From the NCBI GenBank assembly GCA_028821405.1, contig JAPPGK010000031.1:11202-66404 (forward strand): 55,203 bases of DNA, written 5' to 3'. The position numbers and the translations under genes are program-made. The notes below the pieces were generated by a model that saw only the letters and a list, made by a program, of their open reading frames with translations, had not been told where the DNA came from and searched no databases. Below, in pieces: positions 25,319 to 34,000 of the stretch. Every line of letters starts with the position of its first letter. Position 1 is the first letter of the stretch. The DNA comes from Gammaproteobacteria bacterium. GTDB taxonomy: Bacteria > Pseudomonadota > Gammaproteobacteria > Pseudomonadales > Azotimanducaceae.

Positions 25319-25452
25319 CCAAAACAACCAAATAGATAGAAAAAAACATGCTTTGGTCACCTCTAGAGAACTGAACTCCTGGCGTGATTACTATACGGTA
25401 GCTCACCGGGGCCGGGGTCCGCATCCGGCCCGTGCATGATGGAGTGGTCGCC
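25319..25452 (+). promoter_or_regulatory. Promoter/leader region of tandem gene 1
   Basis: An A-rich stretch (25321-25347) precedes a region conserved in both copies that contains TAGAGAACTGAA and then CTATACGGTAGCTCA. TATACG at 25392-25397 is a plausible -10 element; no good -35 can be fixed. GGAG eight bases before the ATG at 25453 is a likely ribosome-binding site. The AT-rich patch stands out from the GC-rich surroundings. The stretch from 25161 to 25308 holds nothing recognisable. Confidence 0.45.
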
Positions 25453-27921
25453 ATGGCTTCGATTGTCGGCAGAGGTTCGTTCCCGCAGACGGCCTTCAAC
25501 GGTGTGTGCGGCATCAACGCGACCCGGGGTTTTCCCTGGAGGGCCGCATCCCGGCTCAGGGGGCTGATCTGCGTTGCGCTTGTCCTGGCAACGGGCATGG
25601 CCTGGGCATGTAGGATTGCCGCGGTGGACGCCCATTCCCAGGTGCAGGGGCGAACTTTCCTTTTTCCTTCCGCATCGGCGTCCCAGCGCGAGGGGTTCGT
25701 CCGGGTCGTCAACCGTTCGGCGCGGGCGGGCGAAGTCGAGATCCGTGCCGTGGACGACAGCGGCCGGTCCTTCGATCCGGTCACGCTGGAGATCGACGCC
25801 GGCGAGACCGTCCACTTCAACTCCGGCGACCTCGAGGCGGGCAATCCGGACAAGGGTCTGTCGGCGGGCACGGGGCCGGGCGAGGGCGACTGGCGCGTGG
25901 ACTTCACGAGCGACCTGAAGATCGACGTGCTGTCGTACCTGCGCACGCAGGACGGGTTCCTGACCGGCATCAACGCCATCGCGCCGATGGACGAGCACGG
26001 CTGCCGGGTGGCGACCTTCAACCCCGGCAGCAACCTGAACCGCGTCAGCGTGCTGCGGCTGGTCAACCTGGGATCGGAGGAGGCCGCGGTGACGATCCGG
26101 GGCACCGACGACGCGGGCTCGCCCGGGCAGGACGCGATCGGCCTCGCGATCGACGCCGGCGCCGCAACAGAGGTCACCGCCCAGGAGCTGGAGTCGGGGA
26201 CGGGGCTCGACGGCCGGTTCGGGAACGGGACGGGGAAGTGGCGGCTCGTCGTCGAGACGGAACAACCGGTCGTGGCGATGAGCCTTCTGGACACGCCGTC
26301 GGGCCACCTGACGAACCTGTCGGCGGTGCCGGCGCCGCCGGCGGACGGGGTGCACCGCGTGCCGCTCCTGCCGGCGGCGGGCGACGTGTCGGGGCGGCAG
26401 GGGCTGGTCCGGGTCGTCAACCGCTCGCCGGACGCCGGGGAGGTCCGCATCAAGGCCTACGACGAGACGGATCGGGACTTCGAGGCGGTGACGCTGCCGC
26501 TGGGCGCGAACGCCGCGGTGCAGTTCAATTCGGACCATCTGGAAAGGGGCCGCCGGGGATTGTCGGCGGGCACCGGCCCCGGGGAGGGCAGCTGGCGCCT
26601 GGAGATGACGAGTGATCTGGACATCGAGGTGCTCGCCTACGTCCGCACGGCGGACGGATTCCTGACGTCGATGCACGACGCGGCGCCGAGCACGGGCAAC
26701 CGCCACCGCGTGGCGGTGTTCAACCCGGGCAGCAATCCCGACCAGGTCAGCCGGCTGCGGCTGGTGAACCTCGGCGAGACGGAAGCGGCGGTCACGATCA
26801 GGGGCGTTGACGACCTCGGCGAGTCGCCGGGAAGCGCCGTCGAGGTGCTCGTTCCGGCGGGCGCCGTCCGGGAGCTTTGGGCGGCGGAACTGGAGACCGG
26901 GGCTGGCCTCGACGCCGCGCTGGGCGACGGAACGGGCAAGTGGCGCCTGGTCGTCGAGTCCGAGGAGGAGCTGCTGGCGATGAGCCTGCTGGAGAGTCCG
27001 ACGGGCCACCTCGCGAACCTGTCGGCGACCGTGCCGCGGTGGGATCCCGTGCCGACCGAGGACCACTTTGTCGAAACGGCGCTGGGCAACCCCGACGGCG
27101 TCCGCACGGCGGTCGTGGACGGGGAAGGATTTCAACCGGGCACTCATGGGCAGAGGATCACCGACATCTTCCTGGACAACACCGATCACGGGTCGCTCAC
27201 GCAGATCGATGGCTGGGGCGAATACTTGCATCACGGTGACTTGATTGGAGGGGTGAACCCGCGGGGCTACATTAAGTTTGCGGATGGCGGGGCAGACGGG
27301 ATTTTTTGGTCCGCCACCGATGATTCCCCCTGGTACGAACCCGGCAGTGACGGTTGGTTCTTGGCCGACGGTCGTCCCTTCAATATGACTGCAAGGACGT
27401 TCGCCCGCTGGGCGCGTTACGAGAACGTACTGCTCGTCGCTTCCATGGAGAACTCGTCCAGCGTACCAAACGAGGAAGGCGGCTTCGATCCCGAATACTG
27501 CGACGACTACGATATCAGCTCAGGCTACTGGACGGCGCTGTGCGACACGCAGGTCGACTACATCGTCCACACGGGTACGGGTGTCGACAAGCTTCTGCTT
27601 GCCGGCACCATCGACGAAATGGGTGTTGCTGGGGGGGCCATTTGGGACGACGGCGTCTTCGCGCCCCACGCGATCTACGTCGAATCGCCCGACGGCTCGA
27701 CCTCGCAGGCCACGCCCGTGCTGGCGGCCTACGCGACGAACCTCTGGTCTGCCAACCCGCAATGGGGCGCGGCAAGGCTCAAGCGGGAACTCATGGATCT
27801 GGCGCGCGAGGAGACCCTCGACTACGCCAATGGCGGAGCCACTTCGGACGGCACTGTGATTCTCGAGCAGCGCACGATCAAAGTCATCCGTCCGGAATTC
27901 GCTCCGTCTCCCACGCCGTAG
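25453..27921 (+). CDS. Secreted subtilisin-like (S8-like) protein with duplicated N-terminal beta modules, copy 1
   Basis: 822 residues if started at this ATG (an in-frame GTG lies seven codons upstream). A signal-like hydrophobic segment at about 36-52 is followed by two ~215-residue repeat modules (about 80-293 and 316-526). Each starts with VRVVNRS and ends GHL(T/A)NLSA, and looks like paired beta-sandwich units. The C-terminal ~260 residues look like a divergent subtilase: Asp556 in AVVDGEGF, His565 in GTHGQRITDIF, then VDKLLLAGTID, and Ser751 in the S-T-S-Q-A-T-P motif followed by VLAAYATNLW. The Asp-to-His spacing is very short for the family, so the catalytic assignment is inference. 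It is likely exported. Confidence 0.65.
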   Translation: MASIVGRGSFPQTAFNGVCGINATRGFPWRAASRLRGLICVALVLATGMAWACRIAAVDAHSQVQGRTFLFPSASASQREGFVRVVNRSARAGEVEIRAVDDSGRSFDPVTLEIDAGETVHFNSGDLEAGNPDKGLSAGTGPGEGDWRVDFTSDLKIDVLSYLRTQDGFLTGINAIAPMDEHGCRVATFNPGSNLNRVSVLRLVNLGSEEAAVTIRGTDDAGSPGQDAIGLAIDAGAATEVTAQELESGTGLDGRFGNGTGKWRLVVETEQPVVAMSLLDTPSGHLTNLSAVPAPPADGVHRVPLLPAAGDVSGRQGLVRVVNRSPDAGEVRIKAYDETDRDFEAVTLPLGANAAVQFNSDHLERGRRGLSAGTGPGEGSWRLEMTSDLDIEVLAYVRTADGFLTSMHDAAPSTGNRHRVAVFNPGSNPDQVSRLRLVNLGETEAAVTIRGVDDLGESPGSAVEVLVPAGAVRELWAAELETGAGLDAALGDGTGKWRLVVESEEELLAMSLLESPTGHLANLSATVPRWDPVPTEDHFVETALGNPDGVRTAVVDGEGFQPGTHGQRITDIFLDNTDHGSLTQIDGWGEYLHHGDLIGGVNPRGYIKFADGGADGIFWSATDDSPWYEPGSDGWFLADGRPFNMTARTFARWARYENVLLVASMENSSSVPNEEGGFDPEYCDDYDISSGYWTALCDTQVDYIVHTGTGVDKLLLAGTIDEMGVAGGAIWDDGVFAPHAIYVESPDGSTSQATPVLAAYATNLWSANPQWGAARLKRELMDLAREETLDYANGGATSDGTVILEQRTIKVIRPEFAPSPTP

Positions 27922-28055
27922 TGTCGGGTGATTGACGTCGGGCTTCCAGCGCCGTTGCGGGGTCTGGGAATGTGTCCTCTCGAATCATCCATGCAACAAC
28001 CGGCCGGGCCCGCAGGCGTACGCGGCCACTCGCGGCGATGGCACGAGCGACCTGA

Positions 28056-28187
28056 AACAACCAAAAGGATAGAAAAAAATTCGACTCAGTCACCTTTAGA
28101 GAACTGAAGTTCTGGCGCGATTGCTATACGGTAGCTCATCGAGGCCGGGGGGTCCGCATCCGGCCCGTGCATGATGAATTGGTCGCC
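28056..28187 (+). promoter_or_regulatory. Promoter/leader region of tandem gene 2
   Basis: Second copy of the leader seen before gene 1. GAACT-GA-AGTTC at 28101-28112 is a perfect palindrome here but degenerate in copy 1. TATACG at 28125-28130 is the matching -10-like element and is flanked by a GCTA...TAGC inverted pair. The GGAG ribosome-binding site of copy 1 is changed, so copy 2 may be translated less well. The rest of the 27922-28055 gap shows no gene. Confidence 0.4.
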
Positions 28188-30656
28188 ATGGCTTCGATTG
28201 TCGGCAGAGGTTCGTTCCCGCAGACGGCCTTCAACGGTGTGTGCGGCATCAACGCGACCCGGGGTTTTCCCTGGAGGGCCGCATCCCGGCTCAGGGGGCT
28301 GATCTGCGTTGCGCTTGTCCTGGCAACGGGCATGGCCTGGGCATGTAGGATTGCCGCGGTGGACGCCCATTCCCAGGTGCAGGGGCGAACTTTCCTTTTT
28401 CCTTCCGCATCGGCGTCCCAGCGCGAGGGGTTCGTCCGGGTCGTCAACCGTTCGGCGCGGGCGGGCGAAGTCGAGATCCGTGCCGTGGACGACAGCGGCC
28501 GGTCCTTCGATCCGGTCACGCTGGAGATCGACGCCGGCGAGACCGTCCACTTCAACTCCGGCGACCTCGAGGCGGGCAATCCGGACAAGGGTCTGTCGGC
28601 GGGCACGGGGCCGGGCGAGGGCGACTGGCGCGTGGACTTCACGAGCGACCTGAAGATCGACGTGCTGTCGTACCTGCGCACGCAGGACGGGTTCCTGACC
28701 GGCATCAACGCCATCGCGCCGATGGACGAGCACGGCTGCCGGGTGGCGACCTTCAACCCCGGCAGCAACCTGAACCGCGTCAGCGTGCTGCGGCTGGTCA
28801 ACCTGGGATCGGAGGAGGCCGCGGTGACGATCCGGGGCACCGACGACGCGGGCTCGCCCGGGCAGGACGCGATCGGCCTCGCGATCGACGCCGGCGCCGC
28901 AACAGAGGTCACCGCCCAGGAGCTGGAGTCGGGGACGGGGCTCGACGGCCGGTTCGGGAACGGGACGGGGAAGTGGCGGCTCGTCGTCGAGACGGAACAA
29001 CCGGTCGTGGCGATGAGCCTTCTGGACACGCCGTCGGGCCACCTGACGAACCTGTCGGCGGTGCCGGCGCCGCCGGCGGACGGGGTGCACCGCGTGCCGC
29101 TCCTGCCGGCGGCGGGCGACGTGTCGGGGCGGCAGGGGCTGGTCCGGGTCGTCAACCGCTCGCCGGACGCCGGGGAGGTCCGCATCAAGGCCTACGACGA
29201 GACGGACCGGGACTTCGACGCGGTGACGCTGCCGCTGGGCGCGAACGCCGCGGTGCAGTTCAACTCGGACCATCTGGAACGGGGCCGCAGGGGCCTGTCG
29301 GCGGGCACCGGCCCCGGGGAAGGCGGCTGGCGCCTGGAGATGACGAGCGATCTGGACATCGAGGTGCTCGCCTACGTCCGCACGGCGGACGGGTTCCTGA
29401 CGTCGATGCACGACGTGGCGCCGAGCACGGGGAACCGCCACCGCGTGGCGGTGTTCAACCCGGGCAGCAATCCCGACCAGGTCAGCCGGCTGCGGCTGGT
29501 GAACCTCGGCGAGACGGAAGCGGCGGTCACGATCAGGGGCGTTGACGACCTCGGCGAGTCGCCGGGAAGCGCCGTCGAGGTGCTCGTTCCGGCGGGCGCC
29601 GTCCGGGAGCTCCCGGCGGCGGAACTGGAGACCGGGGCTGGCCTCGACGCCGCCCTCGGCGACGGAACGGGCAAGTGGCGCCTGGTTGTGGAGTCCGAGG
29701 AGGAACTGCTGGCGATGAGCCTGCTGGAGAGTCCGACGGGCCACCTGACGAACCTGTCGGCGACGGTGCCGCGGTGGGATCCCGTGCTGACCGAGGACCA
29801 CTTTGTCGAAAGGGCGCTGGGCAACCCCGACGGCGTCCGCACGGCGGTCGTGGACGGGCAGGGATTCGAGCCGGGCCAGCATGGGCAGAGCATCACCGAT
29901 ATCTTCCTCGGCACCACGGATCACGGGTCGCTCACGCAGATCGATGGCTGGGGTAGGCATTGGCACCACGGTGAGTGGCTTAGCCTACATAACGCCAATG
30001 GCTACATCAGGTTTGCGCAGGGCCGTAGAGCCGGCCTTTTTTGGACCGCCAGCGGTGATGTCCCCGAATACTACCCCGGCGCGCACGATTGGTTGATCGT
30101 CGAAGGTCGTCCCTTCTTTGGGGCTGCAAGAACGTTCGCCCGCTGGGCGCGTCACGAGAACATGCTGCTGGTCGCGGCCATCAAAAACTCGAGCGGCATT
30201 CCAAACGACGAGGGTGGCTACGATCCCGAATACTGCGACGACTACGACATCAGCCCAGGTATCTGGATAGCGCTGTGCGACACGCAACTCGACTACATCG
30301 TCCACTCGGGCACGGGCCTCGAAAAGGTCCTGCTTGTCGGCGCCATTGACCGAGTCGGTGTTGCTGCCGGGGCCATTCGGCACGACGGCGTCTTCGCGCC
30401 CCACGTGATCTACGTCGAATCGCAGGACGGCTCGACCTCACTGGCCGCGCCCGTGCTGGCGGCCTACGCCACGAACCTTTGGCACGCCAATCCGAAGTGG
30501 GGCGCGGCGAGGCTCAAGCGGGAACTGATGGACCTAGCGCGCGACGAGACCCTCGACTACGCCAATGGCGAAAGCACCCCGGAAGGCAACTCGGTTTTGG
30601 AGCAGCGGACGGTCAAAGTCATCCGTCCGGACTTCGCGCCGTCTCCCACGCCTTGA
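28188..30656 (+). CDS. Secreted subtilisin-like (S8-like) protein with duplicated N-terminal beta modules, copy 2
   Basis: Same length and domain order as copy 1. Up to about residue 550 the proteins differ at only about ten positions. In the C-terminal domain they differ widely, yet keep the framework: VVDGQGF (Asp556), GQHGQSITDIF (His565), TARTFARWAR-like AARTFARWAR, DPEYCDDYDIS, and the Ser motif S-T-S-L-A-A-P (Ser751), which is the classical subtilase form. Two Cys in EYCDDYD and ALCDTQ are kept in both copies and could form a disulphide. The conserved candidate triad with changed surface residues suggests two active enzymes with different targets. Confidence 0.65.
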   Translation: MASIVGRGSFPQTAFNGVCGINATRGFPWRAASRLRGLICVALVLATGMAWACRIAAVDAHSQVQGRTFLFPSASASQREGFVRVVNRSARAGEVEIRAVDDSGRSFDPVTLEIDAGETVHFNSGDLEAGNPDKGLSAGTGPGEGDWRVDFTSDLKIDVLSYLRTQDGFLTGINAIAPMDEHGCRVATFNPGSNLNRVSVLRLVNLGSEEAAVTIRGTDDAGSPGQDAIGLAIDAGAATEVTAQELESGTGLDGRFGNGTGKWRLVVETEQPVVAMSLLDTPSGHLTNLSAVPAPPADGVHRVPLLPAAGDVSGRQGLVRVVNRSPDAGEVRIKAYDETDRDFDAVTLPLGANAAVQFNSDHLERGRRGLSAGTGPGEGGWRLEMTSDLDIEVLAYVRTADGFLTSMHDVAPSTGNRHRVAVFNPGSNPDQVSRLRLVNLGETEAAVTIRGVDDLGESPGSAVEVLVPAGAVRELPAAELETGAGLDAALGDGTGKWRLVVESEEELLAMSLLESPTGHLTNLSATVPRWDPVLTEDHFVERALGNPDGVRTAVVDGQGFEPGQHGQSITDIFLGTTDHGSLTQIDGWGRHWHHGEWLSLHNANGYIRFAQGRRAGLFWTASGDVPEYYPGAHDWLIVEGRPFFGAARTFARWARHENMLLVAAIKNSSGIPNDEGGYDPEYCDDYDISPGIWIALCDTQLDYIVHSGTGLEKVLLVGAIDRVGVAAGAIRHDGVFAPHVIYVESQDGSTSLAAPVLAAYATNLWHANPKWGAARLKRELMDLARDETLDYANGESTPEGNSVLEQRTVKVIRPDFAPSPTP

Positions 30657-30710
30657 TGGAACACCAATCGGGGTTGGCGCATCGCTTCATGTTGTCGCGG
30701 CCGGGGTCCG

Positions 30711-30794
30711 GGCAACCGCGGCCTCGGTAACCTTCGACGGTCTGGGCTCTCCGGGAGGGATTCGATTCGGGGGTGATGCACAGGTTTTGAGTAG
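30711..30794 (+). pseudogene. Remnant of the 3' end of a YciC-like gene
   Basis: About 84 bases align with the last 28 codons and stop of the YciC-like gene (24660-24744). Both start GGCAACCGC, share CCTCGGT and the CTCCGGGA block, and end (G)AGTAG. Here one reading gives ATAASVTF against ATATSVTY, then indels shift the frame so that the stop is lost. It lies directly upstream of the RDD gene end, marking the right edge of the tandem insertion. The rest of 30657-30814 shows nothing else. Confidence 0.65.
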
Positions 30795-30814
30795 CCCGCT
30801 CGACCTGAGCTCCA

Positions 30815-31687
30815 TCACGCCCGGCGCGCCGCGGCTTCGTGCTTGTCGGCGCGCCGGTCGCCGAGCAGCGCTCGCTGTTCGAGGTGCGCCCTCAATGCCG
30901 CGTAGTACTCGCTCAGGAAGGACTCGCTGTCGACGGCTTCCCGGGCGTCCCAGTCGATCTTGACGAGAATACGAGCGAGTACGTCCTTCTTGGTATCGAG
31001 CGTGTTGCGGGTGTTGGGTTGGCGCAACAGCCTCTCCAGGACCTGCAGTTCCGCGATGCCGTAGACATCAAGCTCCGCGGCGGTAAACCGGTAGCCTCGC
31101 GACGGTGGTTTCCTGGACAAGTCCTGCAAGAGCGCCACCGGCTCGGCGCGGACCACCCAGGTACCGGCGATCATGTCGCCGATGCGCAACCGGTCGCGGT
31201 TGAACAGCGGCATCAGGGTGAAAATCGCGAGCCAGACCAGCGCCATCAGCGCCAGCATCGTGTCCATGCCGCTGCCAATGTCCGAAGGCCGGACCATCAA
31301 GAGTGTGGCGGGCATGAACACCTCGATTTCCCGCGTCACGTTGCGCGCGGCCACGGCTCTCGGTGACAGCGCGCCGCCCTGACGGTCGACGACGCGGAGC
31401 TTGAACACCCGTTTGCCTGGTGTCTGGCCCTGCCAGCGCAATTCGAAGGCGATGAAGAAAGGGCAACGCAGGAAAAAAGTCAGGATCAGGAACATGGCGC
31501 CGGCGATCCCTCCCGCGAAGGGCGTGAGCAGGATCAACAGTGGGAGTGCGATGATGGGGATGCCGAAAATGATCGCGAGATCGATCAGTAGCGCGCCTGC
31601 GCGTGCACCGTGGTCGGCCAACTCGATTACGATGGGCACGCCTTCCGGGGTAAGTACCGACCTTTGCGTTGAAGCGTTACCGGCCAT
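30815..31687 (-). CDS. RDD family membrane protein
   Basis: 290-residue inner-membrane protein of the RDD family. HGARAGALLIDLAIIFGIP carries the R-D signature in the first membrane helix. A second hydrophobic pair follows, then GQTPGKRVFKLRVVDRQGG, the canonical RDD loop. RDRLRIGDMIAGTWVV carries the last D. An ~85-residue soluble tail (LDVYGIAELQVLERLLRQPN and on) is typical for RDD proteins of MoxR clusters. Function is unproven; transport or stress roles are proposed for the family. The ATG at 31687 overlaps the SpoIIM stop by 11 bases. Last gene of the six-gene operon. Confidence 0.88.
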   Translation of the reverse strand: MAGNASTQRSVLTPEGVPIVIELADHGARAGALLIDLAIIFGIPIIALPLLILLTPFAGGIAGAMFLILTFFLRCPFFIAFELRWQGQTPGKRVFKLRVVDRQGGALSPRAVAARNVTREIEVFMPATLLMVRPSDIGSGMDTMLALMALVWLAIFTLMPLFNRDRLRIGDMIAGTWVVRAEPVALLQDLSRKPPSRGYRFTAAELDVYGIAELQVLERLLRQPNTRNTLDTKKDVLARILVKIDWDAREAVDSESFLSEYYAALRAHLEQRALLGDRRADKHEAAARRA

Positions 31688-32696
31688 CGCGCGATCGACT
31701 CCCACGCTCGGGCCTGCCGCAAAACGCGAAGTAGACGAGCCACAGGATGAGCATCGTGCAGCCGATGGCCAATCGCGTCGCGGTGTCGGTGATGAGCTGC
31801 CGACCGAGACCCTCCAGCAAGGCGGCGACGAGAAGCATGACCACCGCACCCACGACCAATGCCGTGGCGGCACGTCCTTTCTCCTTGATCGCAGCCAATC
31901 GAGTGCGACTCCCGGGATTGATCATGGCCCCGGCGAGGTGGAACCCCGCACCCCCGCAAAGCACGATGGCGGCGAGCTCGGTGGTGCCGTGGATAGCGAG
32001 CCAGGCGAGAAACTCGAGGGTTAGGTCCTTGCCGGCGAATACGGCACAGATGGCGCCGATGGTCAGGCCGTTGTAATACAGCAGCACCACGACGGGAACA
32101 CCGAATGCGGCACCGAGTACGAAGCAGAGCATCCCGATGCGGGCGTTGTGCTGGAACAGGAACGTGGCGAACGCCGCGAGTTGGTCCGCGGCGGACGGCT
32201 TGTCGAAGATCGTCTCGGAGAGGGTCTCGCGGGTCGCATCGGGCGTCCTCCCCTGCGCCATGGCAGGGTCGACGAACGCCTCGAACCAGGCCGGCTCCTG
32301 CGCCGTGACGGCCCATCCGGTTGCCGCTCCCGCGAGAAGCAGGAGTGCGGCAAGCCCGTTGGCCCACTTGGTCAGACGGACTGCCACGGGGAACTCGCGG
32401 CGAAAGAAATCGGCAACCACCTGTCCGATGCCCGCGCGCACGCCATAGACGACGAAATACGCCCGTAGGCACAGGGACTCCAGGTAGGCAACCAGGTTCG
32501 CATCGAGGCTGATGCTGCGCGCCACGGACAGCGACGACATGCACGCGCGGTAGAGGGCCGGTGCGCGGACGAGTTCCTCGGCGTCCAACGAACGCAAGCC
32601 CTGCCTCTCGGCGCGCACGATCAGCGTCTCCAGTTCCCGCCACTTGGCCTCGCGTTCGACGCGAAACCGATAGCTCTTCAGCAGGTTTTCCGACAT
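31677..32696 (-). CDS. Stage II sporulation protein M-like membrane protein
   Basis: 339-residue SpoIIM-family protein. A soluble N-terminal part (YRFRVEREAKWRELETLIVR, then LYRACMSSLSVARS) is followed by about six membrane segments, with LFQHNARIGMLCFVLGAAFG, LLYYNGLTIGAI, FLAWLAIHGTTELAAIVLCGGAG as family signatures. This is a non-sporulating bacterium's SpoIIM/DUF95 homologue that is standard in MoxR operons, so no link to sporulation is implied. It starts two bases after the DUF58 gene ends and overlaps the RDD gene. Confidence 0.9.
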   Translation of the reverse strand: MSENLLKSYRFRVEREAKWRELETLIVRAERQGLRSLDAEELVRAPALYRACMSSLSVARSISLDANLVAYLESLCLRAYFVVYGVRAGIGQVVADFFRREFPVAVRLTKWANGLAALLLLAGAATGWAVTAQEPAWFEAFVDPAMAQGRTPDATRETLSETIFDKPSAADQLAAFATFLFQHNARIGMLCFVLGAAFGVPVVVLLYYNGLTIGAICAVFAGKDLTLEFLAWLAIHGTTELAAIVLCGGAGFHLAGAMINPGSRTRLAAIKEKGRAATALVVGAVVMLLVAALLEGLGRQLITDTATRLAIGCTMLILWLVYFAFCGRPERGSRSRDGR

Positions 32697-32698
32697 GG

Positions 32699-34000
32699 TC
32701 AAATCTGGTCCCGCGCCTTGACCGCCAAGTACCGATTGACGAGTGCGGGTCCGAGTTGGCTGGCCGGCGATTCGATGCACAGCACGCCGAGGCGGGCAAG
32801 GCGTGCGAACACGGCTTGGCGCTCGCGCATCAGGTCGTGCGCCACCACCGCCCGGGCCACGTCTTCGAGATCTTCCGGGCGGCGCGCAAAGGGGTGCTCC
32901 AACGACGTATCGCTCAGCGCCACGAATACGATCAGGTGCCGTCTCGCCAGGTAGCCGACGTTTTCGATCATGAGATCGGCCGTGATCGTATCTACGAAGT
33001 CCGTGGCGATCACGATCAACGAGCGCCGCGACAGGCGCCCGCGCAGTTCGGCGAGCGCCAGCGTGAAGTTGGTCTCCTCGGTGCTGTAGTCGATGGCCGC
33101 CAAGGCTCGCTGCAGGTGCGCCATGGTGGCGACATTGCCCGAGGGCGAGACGAAGGCACGGGTTCGGGAATCGAATGCCGTAAGGCCCACTTTGTCGCCA
33201 GACTTGAGGGACACGTAGCCCAGCAGCAATAGCGCGCCGATGGCATGGTCGAGCTTGGGCAGGCCGTCGACCGTCTCCGCCATCAGATGCCCGGCGTCGA
33301 GGGCCAACACCACGTGGTGGTTGCGCTCGGTCTGGAACTCCTTGCAGAGCAGTTTGCGGTCCCGTGCCGTGTGCTTCCAGTCGATGGTGCGCGGATCGAG
33401 TCCGACGGCGTACTCGCGCAGCGCTTCGAACTCGCTTCCGGTGCCTTTTTGGTATTGCGGTTTGACGCCGAGCGGTGCGTCGCTGGCCGTGAAGGCGATT
33501 GCCTGGCGCTTGACAGCGACGATGTTCGGTACCACGGCGCATTCCATGTCGAGGCGACGACGGAGCGTCCGGGCCGCAAAGCCGAGCGGCCCGTGGGTGC
33601 GCAGCCAAAGCCGCTTGAGACGCACTTGGCCGCGGCGGTGCGTGCGGATCTCGACATGTCGCTCCAGGGTGCCGTCTGCCCCCACCTTGGCGGACTGATA
33701 TCCCAAAGGGGCTGCCGGACCCTCCACGTCGACGTTGAAGTGGATGGGTATGGCCGCCGCGCAAGCGATGCGCACGGCAATCCGGTCGGGTTCGCCGACA
33801 TGGAGCACGGCGGGAGGGCGTACCTCGGCAGAGATGCGACGCAAGACGAGGCTTGCCGCGTCGGCGCCGATCGCCGCGAGCACGACCGCGAGCCACGCGG
33901 GGCCCATGATCCACCATGTCGGCGCCGCGAAGGCGATCACCAATCCGATGGGCGCCGCAATGCCGAGAGCAACGGCGGCGCGTGTTGTGGGATGGATCAC
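32699..34000 (-). CDS. DUF58 domain protein
   Basis: 433 residues. Two N-terminal membrane helices (about 8-28 and 32-50) lead to a beta-rich region and then the DUF58 signature [31 protein letters not shown]-type stretch. A von Willebrand A-like fold follows, with [11 protein letters not shown] in place of the usual DxSxS. DUF58 proteins act with MoxR ATPases, probably presenting substrates or sensing the envelope. Its ATG overlaps the moxR stop (ATGA). Confidence 0.92.
   Translation of the reverse strand: MIHPTTRAAVALGIAAPIGLVIAFAAPTWWIMGPAWLAVVLAAIGADAASLVLRRISAEVRPPAVLHVGEPDRIAVRIACAAAIPIHFNVDVEGPAAPLGYQSAKVGADGTLERHVEIRTHRRGQVRLKRLWLRTHGPLGFAARTLRRRLDMECAVVPNIVAVKRQAIAFTASDAPLGVKPQYQKGTGSEFEALREYAVGLDPRTIDWKHTARDRKLLCKEFQTERNHHVVLALDAGHLMAETVDGLPKLDHAIGALLLLGYVSLKSGDKVGLTAFDSRTRAFVSPSGNVATMAHLQRALAAIDYSTEETNFTLALAELRGRLSRRSLIVIATDFVDTITADLMIENVGYLARRHLIVFVALSDTSLEHPFARRPEDLEDVARAVVAHDLMRERQAVFARLARLGVLCIESPASQLGPALVNRYLAVKARDQI

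Larger units (their letters stand above)
25309..30656 (+). repeat. Tandem duplication of ~2.73 kb (two copies)
   Basis: Two head-to-tail units with a period of 2735 bp, the first starting near 25309 and the second near 28044. Each unit includes a promoter region and one 822-codon gene. The DNA from the gene start through about codon 560 is almost identical between copies. After about codon 565 (27110 and 29845) the similarity drops abruptly to scattered changes, and the sequences after the two stop codons are unrelated. Confidence 0.9.

Noticed and set aside
24745-25452. Functional RNA gene in the ~700-bp gap before tandem gene 1
   Set aside because: The conserved parts are explained by the protein-gene remnants; the rest has no tRNA-like or strong hairpin structure.
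25363-27234. Long antisense open frame (623 codons) opposite tandem gene 1
   Set aside because: It is Arg/His/Pro-rich, lacks motifs and mirrors the codon pattern of the plus-strand gene; a matching frame exists opposite copy 2. Typical shadow frame of GC-rich coding DNA.
28086-29969. Long antisense open frame (627 codons) opposite tandem gene 2
   Set aside because: Same reason as for copy 1. Its conservation only reflects the duplicated sense strand.
25309-30656. Composite transposon
   Set aside because: No transposase, no terminal inverted repeats and no short target duplication were seen; only gene-end duplications flank the block.
31677-32696. Sporulation capacity, because of the SpoIIM-like protein
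   Set aside because: SpoIIM/DUF95 homologues are common in MoxR operons of non-sporulating Proteobacteria; no other sporulation gene is present.
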